DNA of 64,000 nt from Prinia subflava (taxonomy: Eukaryota > Chordata > Aves > Passeriformes > Cisticolidae), in contig NC_086259.1 in the NCBI RefSeq assembly GCF_021018805.1, positions 15,373,501 through 15,437,500 on the forward strand, read 5' to 3'. A program made the translations under genes and the position numbers. Under the pieces are notes generated by a model that worked only from the letters and a program-made list of their open reading frames with translations, did no database searches and was not told the origin of the DNA. Of this stretch, positions 39,501-49,000 are shown in pieces (the stretch's first letter is position 1; each line of letters begins with the position of its first letter).

Positions 39501-39546
39501 GATTCAGGCCACTCTGACATGAGCTGAGCAGCACCATATGCTTCAG
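36516..39546. other. No recognised gene
   Basis: Several overlapping open frames of 70-100 codons (36503-37475) are not recognised and fall within chance. A segment at 38330-38480 with ATTAATTAG and CCTTTGTTATTG motifs (homeodomain- and SOX-type) may be regulatory (inference). Confidence 0.5.
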
Positions 39547-39615
39547 GTAACCTCTCTGGAGCAGTTGCCAGTGGGACCACTTTTGTATCTGCTCACCAGT
39601 GTGAGCAGAGGTTAC
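39547..39615. repeat. Nested inverted repeat (9-bp outer and 7-bp inner stems)
   Basis: GTAACCTCT at 39547-39555 and AGAGGTTAC at 39607-39615 are exact reverse complements. Inside, TGCTCAC (39590-39596) and GTGAGCA (39601-39607) pair exactly around the loop CAGT, and a further GAGCAG/CTGCTC pairing is possible. The structures compete for the bases at 39607, so they are alternatives or a branched fold. The repeat lies directly next to the CpG-bearing candidate regulatory block. Confidence 0.8.
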
Positions 39616-39910
39616 ACAATCTCACCCACGGTGAGTAATAATGTCAAAGAGCCATTAGCAGCGCGGAGTGACAAAGGGCGGAGAGATCCGTCAGCTCATC
39701 CCGTGCTTAATGAAACAGAAATGAACACCGTATTGCCCTTGTTTTCTGTCAGATTCTCCAGGTCTCCATGAGGCTTATTAATCTCAGGGTGTAATGGAAA
39801 ATGTGTTGCTGTGTTGCACAGGACAGCAGCCTTTGTGCAGCTGGACTGAAGGCGTTATTAGTCTTTGTCTTATTTACATGCTGTACTGGGGCGCGTGTGG
39901 AGAGGAGTTC
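39616..39910. promoter_or_regulatory. Candidate conserved non-coding regulatory block
   Basis: In an otherwise CpG-poor region this segment has about seven CpG sites within 39629-39730, with motifs such as AATGTCAAAG, GCCATTAGCAGCGCGGAGTG, TGACAAAGGGCGG and CCGTGCTTAATGA, then TATTAATCTC and GGCGTTATTAG further right. This mix of TAAT (homeodomain) and ACAAAG (SOX/TCF) sites with retained CpG is typical of developmental enhancers. No alignment was possible, so conservation is inferred and not shown. A GGTGAGTAA donor-like site at 39630-39638 is also present. Confidence 0.35.
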
Positions 39911-40386
39911 TGAAATGTTTGTGGGTTTCTGAAGTTCTAATGCATGCAGCCAGGTGGCTCCATGGTAAGTCATTTTAACCTGGAGTAATGATCAGAAACC
40001 CCCTTTTGAGAAACACTGTCAACATACACTACAGAGCTGAGAAATTTGCTGCTACAAAAAATACCAAATAGATTTGGTGCTACCCCAAAATGAATGCTTC
40101 TACATTTCTGAAGGAGAGCTTTTACGCTCTCAGAAGTAAAAAAGGAATGGGTAAATGGCATTATTGTAAAACACCAATTTCACTAAGTATATCATAAACT
40201 TTCACGATTCCTTTTATTTTTTAAATAGAGGGCCAATTTCAAATAAGCTCTGACAAAAACAATCTTGTGTTTACACACTTGAGATCTAGTTACTGTTGTT
40301 CTTTATTAGCTAGAAAAAAATGCAAAAACTGTTTTTCCGGTTAGGAAAAAATCCTAGCTTCCAGGGACAGAAAAATAACCCAAGTT
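39911..40386. other. No recognised gene
   Basis: AT-rich spacer with no exon or repeat that I can name. Confidence 0.5.
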
Positions 40387-40627
40387 CATAGAATCAGAAA
40401 TACACAGAATCTCCTGAGCTGGGAGGGAGCCACAAGGATTGAGTGCAATTCCTGGCCGTGGAGAGAACAGCCCACCAATCCCACCCCGCGGGCCTGAGAG
40501 CGTTTTCCAAATGCTTCCTGAACTTTTTCAAGCTTGGGGCTGTGACTCCTTCCCTGGGGAATCTGTTCCAGTGCTCTGCCACCCTCTGGGGGAAGAACCT
40601 TTTCCTGATATCCAACTGAGCTGGACC
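40387..40627 (-). mobile_element. CR1 LINE, 5'-truncated 3' end
   Basis: The plus strand starts CATAGAATCAGAAATACACA and continues with GGGAGGGAGCCACAAGGATT, AATTCCTGGCCGTGGAGAG and CACCCTCTGGGGGAAGAACC, ending in TTTTCCTGATATCCAACTGA. The minus-strand frame gives LDIRKRFFPQRVAEHWNRF then PREGVTAPSLKKF, the end of the CR1 reverse transcriptase. It shares its subfamily with the 59958-60370 copy (same TCCTGGCC...GAGAGC block). Open reading continues to about 40639 on the minus strand. It is a dead copy. Confidence 0.95.
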
Positions 40628-43600
40628 ATATGGTGACACTTCATCTAGGATGTGCCACTAAAATGAGATTCTTGTGCCTTATTTTCAGCATGTGTCACTT
40701 ACCAGGATCTTTGCACAGGTTGGGGATCACTAGGGATGAGAAAGCATTGCAAAATGGTGCTTCTGAGAGATGTCACATCTCTGAATGCTATTTTATATTT
40801 TAATAATAATTATAGGATATTTTAATTTTTTTTTAGAGAATTAATAGCCCAGTGACATTGCAGCTTTTTTGACTTGCACAGCTTTGGAAATTTGTAAGAT
40901 TAAACATGAATATCATGTGTTTATTAGAAGCAGTGGAAATATTTGCCTTTGGCATATCCATTATGTAAGCAATGATTTTTCTCCTTTTTTTTGCCTTTTA
41001 TTTTCCAGCAGACTGTGTTTTTCAGTGAGGTATGTGTTGATACAAGTTTCATAAAGAACGAGCTGTGTGTGGACATTGCAGCAGCACTTCCCAAATGTTT
41101 CTGGAGTAATTTAGGTTTGGTTAGAGCCTGCTGGAGGCCTCACAATGGTTCACAAAACCCCAGGGCTGGGAGAGTCCCTTCTTCCCCACCGTGACAGGCA
41201 CAGGGAAGGATTTGGGCTGAGGGGAGACTTGCAGGATACTGGGAGTGGGATGGGAGAGGAGCTGTTGGTAAGAACGAAGATGTGCTGGGATCTCTGCTGA
41301 TTCTCCCTCCTGATGGATCCACTGCCACTCCCCAAATCCTGGTGCAGTATCAGCAATAACAGGGCAATAGCAGCAATAACAACCTGAGTGCCACGAACCA
41401 GGGGCAGACACAAAATTTTGGTGTCCTCAGCTGGCTGCTGCCACTGGCAATTGTGTCATTCCCCTGTGCCTGGCGTTGACCAGGGTGCTCCTTCTCCTGC
41501 AGAACAGTTGGGTTTGTTCTGCTGGGAGCTCTGCACATTTCTCTGAGCAGGCAGTGCAATTGTTAAGTAATTTGTGTGACATTAGGCTTTGCCAAATTTT
41601 GGAAGTGGCCGTGTTTGAAGAGGAGCGGCTGCCGTTGGCAGTGTCACACTGAATAATCACAGTTGGGGACCAAATACAGCTCTTCTGTCAAGTGTCCAGT
41701 GAGCAGCAGAATTAGCACTTCCCAAAGTGATGGGAGCAATTCCATTAGTGAGAATTCCCATTGAAAATGTGGAATTTCTGTGCCATTTTAGAGATGATTC
41801 TCACACTTTTGAAAACGTTCTCTTAGCTGTGTGCAAGTTGCCTGCAAGAACATTGCTGCTGCCTTTACATACATAACAGCATCCTGTTAGGAGCTGATTA
41901 CATTTTATTTTCAAAATTATTATGTTTTTTGATTACATTTTATGACAAAACTATTTTCCTGATGTGGCTCCAGGTTAGATAAATGCTGATGTAATACAAT
42001 CACCGTTTAAACTATACATAAACCTATCTGTGTATTTTACTGAAAGTCATTTATGGGGCCAAATCTCAGACCAGACAATTGTCATTATGGAATTTCTGAG
42101 TTTTGGGGACCTTTTTGCAGCTTTCTCAGCCTGTACTTACTCAAAGGAGTATTAATGCAATTCTACAGGACAGTGCAACTCTTTTCTTTGCCAGTGGTAG
42201 AAGTAACTGATGGGAAGTGAATATATTTTTACAGCAAGTGAATACCTTTAAAGAGAGATAGTAAATTATTCTAGGGTGGAGGGAACCACCATATTTTCAG
42301 TGACTCCAGAACTGCTCCCACATCAAAGGTGGTTTGTTAGATAAATATTCCCAGGTTACTACCAGGGCAGGGAATCACTTTCATTCTCCATCACACTGAA
42401 CATTCACTTATTCCCTACAAAACAAATACCAAATGACATCCTAGCTGCTACTTCAAGTTCACAATTTCTGTCTTGCAGCCTCCCTCTCCCAGAAAAGTCT
42501 CTAAATGGCTGTGCCAAAGTAGTGCTTTAGCAATAGGGCTGCGTTTTCTCCTGTTTTATCTTGTATGAAGTAACTACTAATTGAGAGATAAAGTGAGTGA
42601 GAATGACCCTCCTGGCTGGTGATGGTGGCTGTTTCTCGGGAAGTGGGTCACTGGGGTTCGGTACCTGCTTCGCTGAGGCTTTAATTACTTACAGAAAGTG
42701 GAATTGGAGGAGGAGAGGAGTGAGCAGCCCTCAGCCACTGCACAGCTCCCGTGTTCCGATCCCCCCAGGCTGGGCAGGGAATTAAACCAGGTTACTCCCA
42801 CCTCACCAGTAAGAGGCAGATGCCTCTGACAGAATTGTGATTCTAACCTTGTTTTCTGCTGGTTTTCTATAAAAGAGCCAAGCACAGAACGTTTTATTGT
42901 GAACTCTGTAGAGTTGCCTTTTTTTTTCCCCCTGAAAAATTAAACATTATGAGGGAAATTTATTTAATAATTAAAATAAAAGTTCAGCGTTTTAAAAAAG
43001 TTGTTTTATGAGAAACCAGCATTTTATTTGGTTTTCTTCTGCCAGCTAGAAGAAGCTCAGTCTACTTCAAATCTGGTCAATGAATTTAGGTACAGGTAAT
43101 TTGTACCATGTAATTTATATTCTGTGCATCACTAACATATCACATACTTAAAATGTAAATTTATTTATAAATATGCACACATAGATAGTATATGTTTATA
43201 TTATTTTAGATTTATGTAAAATATATTGATGTCTAGTTACAATAAATTCTATAAAATTACTGACAGATTTCTGTTGAACTGTAGCCAGATCTAGTAACCT
43301 CTGAGGAGTTTCTCTTTTCTTCATCATTGTCTCTTTGCAGCTTAATGTTAAAAATCTTGTTTTTTTCCCTTCTCTTTTAAAACATGAATATTATCATAAT
43401 TTGTTGGAAATAATGTGTGTAAGCTATCAATACGTGATATATTTCAGTGCTCATAAAAGTAAGATTTCTAGATAAACACCAATGGAAATATTTTTGACCA
43501 CGTAAAAAAAAATCAATTTTCATAAGGTTACATCTTTTTATTCTCTCTATATACAAAAACTATATTAAAAGAGAGATTAAATTTTACTCTGCAGAGTAAA

Positions 43601-45249
43601 ATGCAAGCAGAAAATTATTTTTCATTTTTCAGTGCAAGCAATGGATTATCATTTATTTATGAGACTTTTTTTAATCTAGAATATATGGAAATCTTTTCTT
43701 GAAGCACAATGTAATATTGAATTGGGAATGTTGTCTGACAGTTTTCTTCTTACAGTTGCATAGAATGATTCCACTGTATGAATTTTTTAAAGAGGCTTCG
43801 ATATATACTGTGTTTTAAAGGGGGAAAGTAATCAGGGTAATCTTGAAGAATCTTATAAATGTGCCTCATCTGCCTCTTCGTTCTTCAAACAAACTTCTGC
43901 ACAAACGACTGGGCTGTAGCAGCTTCTGCCATCAAGGGAAATGTCCAGATATTTTTCACTGTCCCAGTGTATCTGCATTCAGGAGTTCACTGATGTGGAC
44001 TAAACACACTCATTTCTACTGCTTTTTATTCTCCTAAGGGAACCTCATCAGAGCAGAGGGATGGATTTTAATCAGAGTTTGGGTCTAGGGGTAAATGAGT
44101 CCAGTGTTTAAAGGGTTTATTGCCTTTTGTCTGAGAACGTAAGGTAGAAGTCAAATTAAAAAGATATTTTATTCCCAGAAGTTTTCATCCCTCAGGACAG
44201 CCTCATCTTTTTTGGGAATTGTTTTCAGCTGCCCTTGTTGTGGGAGGAAATTCCCCCAGAGCTCCTGAGGGCGCCGTGCTCCTCCAGTGCTTTGGGTGTG
44301 TAATTGGAGGGGTCCCTAACGAGTCTGCCTATTACAGCAGATCTGTGCTGTGAAAATGTTGGAAGTTCCCATTTGTATCACAGACCAGGGGTCATCCCCT
44401 TGCTTTTGTTTTCCTAAAAAAACCCCAGTGTAAAGCAGGCCCTGTGGGCAGGTAAGACAAAACAAAGGACGGAACAAAAGATGCAAATAGAACGTCTTTA
44501 CTGTGAGTGGAATGATCTACAAACAGTGTGCCTTATAATTCCATGTTTTTGGTATTCACGAATTATAGTGACAGAAAGATGTAATGCTAACCTATTCATT
44601 TAGGTTGGTATGAATTTTACATTAAAATGCTTACGGTTTTTATACATTAAAAGAGTCCTTAGAGAGAAATGAAGCCAATTAAGGAGAAATAAAGACCTGT
44701 GTGTCTTTCTGTATGTATACCTTCATCTAAATGCAGTCGTATAAACAATAGAAAATCAAGGTATTTATGCAGCAATTGCTTTTCCCTTTGCCTTCCTCAA
44801 CAATTACCTGTATGCTAATGATTATAATTTGAGGTTTATATGGAGAAAATAGCATCCATTTTCTGCAGAGAAATACTGTGACAGAAAATAGCTTTCTCTG
44901 AACTTGTTTAATGCTTAATACCTTGGTGTCCAGATAATAAAGTATTTTGTAATAATTTCAGGCAGACATTCTGCTTTCATCTTTAACTTTCTGTTGTATT
45001 CTATTGTACTGAACTCAGGGGGAGGCTCTGCCAGTCTCTATCTTTGTTGGTATTTTTATGTTGTTTGTAACAGAGCAATGAGGAGTTGTATTTGGGACCA
45101 GATCCTAAACCGATGATCGTATATACAGTGCTTTTTAGAGCAAGGAAAAGGAATATGGGGATATTTTTTATGTAAGGAATAAAAGCTTTTACACGCTGGA
45201 TCTGAACTTTCTAGTGAAGCTAATTTTCACGTAAGTCCTGTGCGAGCCA
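40628..45249. other. No recognised gene
   Basis: No gene is recognised. The 41120-41660 segment is GC-richer and has five overlapping minus-strand frames, none recognisable. A 14-bp direct repeat (TGATTACATTTTAT) occurs at 41895 and 41930. A small hairpin AGAGGCA/TGCCTCT sits at 42812-42827. The stretch at 43090-43260 is extremely AT-rich. The 44745-44850 segment, with ATGCTAATGATTATAATTTG, resembles octamer/homeodomain enhancer sequence (inference). Confidence 0.5.
43581..43602. repeat. Perfect 22-bp palindrome
   Basis: ATTTTACTCTG is followed immediately by its exact reverse complement CAGAGTAAAAT with no spacer. The centre contains CTGCAG. A perfect zero-loop palindrome this long is expected well under once by chance in 64 kb of random sequence. 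Confidence 0.92.
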
Positions 45250-45640
45250 GTTTCTTCCCTCCAGCCATGGCCAGTGGCACACTCCTCTGAAAGGGAGGCT
45301 GTAATGCAATCTGCACCCCGAGCCCTTCTCCGGGGTGTAACCCAAGCTGTGCAGCAGCAGAGAGCCGGGTCAGAGCTATCCCAGCCTCGGGGGTTCGATA
45401 CGCGGGCGGCTCTGCGGGAAGGAGCCGCAGTGTCTCCCCAGGTTCTCCCGCTCTGCCGGCGCCGCGGGTCGATGAGGGGACACGGTGCCCTGGCTGTGCC
45501 TGGTGCCCTCCAGGGCTGACCTGGCAGCCCGTGGCACTCCCAGGACACCGGGCTGGTGGCGTGGTGTGGCTGCAGGATGCAGAGCTGTCTGTCCTTCCCC
45601 TTGTCCTGTGCGCCGCTGGCCTGGCACAAGGATCACTGCA
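45250..45640. promoter_or_regulatory. Small CpG-island-like GC-rich patch
   Basis: By hand count about 21-23 CpG dinucleotides occur within roughly 45300-45620, with GC near 60 percent. That gives an observed/expected CpG of about 0.7, enough for the usual CpG-island criteria, whereas DNA on the left is AT-rich. The densest parts are near 45388-45412 (TTCGATACGCGGGCGG) and 45448-45475 (CCGCTCTGCCGGCGCCGCGG). The 146-codon minus-strand frame (45189-45629) and 81-codon plus-strand frame (45274-45519) here probably reflect the lack of AT-rich stops rather than coding. It could be the promoter of an unrecognised transcript, or a recombination-driven GC patch. Confidence 0.6.
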
Positions 45641-45708
45641 AGGAGCTGCTCCATGGGGCTCTGCAGGGATCGTGGGGATGAAGGTTTGGCAGTGCCTACG
45701 TGGATGTG

Positions 45709-45729
45709 ATACCAGGCTGATCCTGGTAT
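45709..45729. repeat. Perfect 8-bp-arm inverted repeat at the minisatellite edge
   Basis: ATACCAGG and CCTGGTAT are exact reverse complements around a 5-base spacer. A further TATACCAG at 45743-45750 can pair with the same CTGGTATA, so two alternative hairpins share one arm. The ACCAGGCTG within it resembles the ACCAGGCTGGG joint between the minisatellite units to the right. Confidence 0.85.
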
Positions 45730-45750
45730 AACCCTGGTGTGCTATACCAG

Positions 45751-46042
45751 TTCTGATTTTTGTCTAGAGAAACCACCAAAACTGGGCCAAGCTGGTTTTT
45801 GACAGCTCTGCTGAGACCTCATCATGACTGTGTAATTTTACCAGGCTGGGTTCTGATTTTTGTCTGGAGAAACCACCAAAACTGAACCAAACTGGTTTTT
45901 GTCAGCTCTGCTCCAACCTCATCGTGGCTGTGTGGTTTTACCAGGCTGGGTTCTGATTTTTGTCTAGAGAAACCACCAAAACTGGGCCAAGCTGGCTTTT
46001 GACAGCTCTGCTCCAACCTCATCGTGGCTGTGTTGTTTTACC
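45751..46042. repeat. Minisatellite, exact 100-bp period, 2.9 copies
   Basis: Units begin with TTCTGATTTTTGTCT at 45751, 45851 and 45951, and the third stops at 46042. Each contains AGAAACCACCAAAACTG, a CAGCTCTGCT block and an ACCTCATC..TGACTGTG or TGGCTGTG block. Joints read TTTTACCAGGCTGGG between units only. Units 1 and 3 share GGGCCAAGCTGG where unit 2 has GAACCAAACTGG, while units 2 and 3 share CCAACCTCATCGTGGCTGTG against unit 1, a mosaic pattern. Because 100 is not a multiple of three, the 66-codon minus-strand frame across it is not a protein repeat. Confidence 0.97.
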
Positions 46043-49000
46043 ATTACAAACGATAACATATAGCAGATAACAAAATATAGAGTGTGGATTGCAGGTTCGA
46101 AAGCACAAGTCTGCAGAAATCAGCCTTATGTAAGGAGCTGAATAAATTTTAGAGTCCAACAGAAAAATTCACATTGTTTTAAACACAGATAATTCTGGAA
46201 GGCCTTCTCCTGTTCAGATCGTGCATTTTCTAAAAACACATCGTGGTACATTTGGCATTCTGGTCATAGAAAGAAGGAGCTATTTGTAAAAAGTTACATA
46301 TGGTCATCTGAACTAATTGCTAAAACGACTCTACATTAATTGGATAATTAAAGATTGCGAACATGTGGCTATTGTATTCCTTGGGCATTATGCCAGCAGT
46401 TTCTGTGGCTGGAAAAAGGTCTCTTAACATGCTGGATCCTTTTTCATAAAAATAAATAAACAACAAGGGTCTTAAATTTAGATTAGAAAAACTTCTTATT
46501 TTTAAATTGAGTTTTAAAACGTATTCATGATTTCCATTGTGTTTATGTTTTAACACTTTTGAATGGTGGCAACTTTGATTTTTTTAGCATCCATCTCACA
46601 AATTAATAGTATTGATTTTTGTTTTAGATTTATTGTTAGCATTTTGGAAAGTGTTCTGTAATTGTTGATACTTTGTAACATGAGACCTAGTGCTCCCTGG
46701 TTTATTTTGAAGAGGATGAGTGTTGGCACTCAGTATGAAGAACTCTGTAATAGCAGTAAATTGTCTGTGTGCTTTACCTTTACCTATCAAGGTTATTTGT
46801 CAGAAAAATTATGTTTGGTAGCTGGGATTTCTTTCAGTAGGTGACACACAAGCTGCACAAATCCCTGTGCCAACCAGTCACTTTTTTCCTTTTTTAATTT
46901 TTTTTATGTCTGTGTTTGTGAGGTTTTGGTTATTATTCTCCTTGTTCTTAATTTGAAAGTAAAATCTGTGGTCTCAAAATGACCTTAAAGTGACTGACCC
47001 CTAAATCCAATCACTGCAGACACCTTTGAAAATTGACAAATATGTCAAATTTACCTTTGACTATCAAAACATTTAAAAAGTATTTCATTTTCTAGGGGCA
47101 ATAATAATTCTTAAGTTGGTATTAATTGTTCCAGTGTGATTTGATCTTACTGGTTTGTTTATATCCACACTGTGAGTTTATAACAGTATAGTCTTCTTCT
47201 CATTTTATTGTGAATTATCAATTTTGTAAGAGTAAAAAATTCTGGATGAGCAATTTATTGATTGGTTTAGTCTGAGAAAAAGGTGCACAAATTGCCAATA
47301 CATAGTCAAAAGGGTGTCAGAGGCATGAAAAAATAAATTGTGGTTTGTATTTGTATGTTTTGTGGCTTGCATATGCTTGCTCTGTTTTTGCGTTCATATA
47401 ATTTTCTTTAAATCAGTTGTAAAAATTATTTTAATGACAGGAATGCAAAAGCAGTGAGGTGGAAGAAATATGGGAATACTTTTAATCCAGGCAAATAATT
47501 GTAGTTACATTCTCTATTCACTTGTTTTAACCACAAAAATGCATCATGCTTCCAAATTTTCACTAAGTTCAGATAAAAATTGTAATTAGAAGGCAGGGTT
47601 ACTTTATTTTCCTTGGATAGGAATTTTTTTTCCTACAAAACTTTTGTAGCAATGTGCATTGTACACCCGTGTCTGTGTTCATACCCTAACCAATATAAGG
47701 GATATTCTGACATTTGTGTCAGAACTCCAGCACCACTTCCCTTCCAACCTGAGTATTACCTGTTTTATCATCACAGTAATGTCAAAATGAATGAAGATAG
47801 AAATTAATGGAGATAAACTTGTTCAGACAAAAGAATAAGAGACACTCTGAATTAACTGAAAATGTAAATTGTAACCAAAGAGGTCAAGGGAAGAAAAAGT
47901 ATTTTTGTAGATGGATTTCCATTGGAACTTGGTTGGATGCTGCTGTGAGTACTGTGTGTTTGGAATGAGGAATTGAGTTGAATTATTTGTCTAAGCAGTG
48001 GATGTGGCATTAGAGAGCAGTTGGCTGAGATATAGAGTGTACTTTACCCTTTCCTATGAAAACTGTCAAGATGTTTCAAGAAAGAAAAATATGCCAGGTG
48101 TGTTTATGGGTGAGTGTGAAGAATGGATGGCAGACGAAAAGTACTTGGCAAAAAACCCCCCAGATTTACTGAGATACTTATATTTTATTGAAGTAAAAAA
48201 GCCCATGGACTTGGCAAATGGTAGCAACACCCAGCTCTGTGAAAGAGCCCAAAATGTTTCTTTGCAGGTGGCCTGAACAAAATGTGGCATTCCACGTAAG
48301 CCAGCAAGGACTGGTGGTGCTTGTGTGAAGCAGAGACTCATTCATCCCCATTTTAAATAACAGTCCATTGATGATTTTCAGAGTGGGAGGAACAAGGAAG
48401 AAAAGTGAGGATTCCCTGTCATAATAAAGGAAGTTGGTAGAAGCCTAGAAGGCAGAAGGAAATGGGTGCATATTCCTGGTTTTGGACTAAGTTGTCTCTT
48501 GAGTTTCAGCACTGAAAAGTCTGAAATTTGTCTTGCCCTGAGCAGTGTGTCCAGCACAGGGGCTGCTCGTGCACAGCAGCACACGGGTGTGATGTCCATT
48601 TCTAAAGTCTAAATATTTCACATATATTATTTGTTTGCCACTGCTTGAATGCAATTCAGCAGCTGACCCAGCAAGGGGAGCTGTAGATTAGTGTGGACAG
48701 TTCTGTGGCTTCATGCACCAGAAATTCTCAAATAAGAGCATTTTCTTGAGGGTCTGTCTATTTGACTAAATTTCTGAATTTTCACAGTAATTTCAAGGGA
48801 GGATTCCATAAAATATTTGACTGCAGGTTGTGTGAGAGAGCTGTTTATTCTCTCTCAGCCCACCCCACCTCCTCCCCCCAAATTAAAATGTTTATAAAGC
48901 TGTGCTGGTTCTGTCTAATAATAAACCAGCATCAATATCTGTGTGTGTGATATCAGTTCATCTGGTCCTGGATAATCTGGTACAGGAGTCAATGAACTTA

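Noticed and set aside
39630..39638. GGTGAGTAA as a true 5' splice site of a coding exon
   Set aside because: No acceptor with pyrimidine tract and no convincing frame upstream; more likely part of a non-coding element.
45392..45401. GGTTCGATAC, resembling a tRNA B box
   Set aside because: No A box at the right distance and no cloverleaf; sits in a CpG-rich patch where such a match is easy.
45189..45629. 146-codon minus-strand open frame over the CpG patch
   Set aside because: Arg/Ala/Pro-rich composition is what GC-rich DNA gives by default; the opposite strand is also open; no family recognised.
45822..46022. 66-codon frame with internally repeated residues
   Set aside because: It only reflects the 100-bp minisatellite; the unit length shifts frame between copies, so it is not a repeat protein.
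46094..46104. GGTTCGAAAGC, second B-box-like match
   Set aside because: Upstream sequence has only a weak A-box resemblance and no tRNA or SINE fold can be drawn.
47998..48276. 92-codon plus-strand frame
   Set aside because: No recognisable domain, no splice or promoter context, and overlapped by an equally long minus-strand frame.
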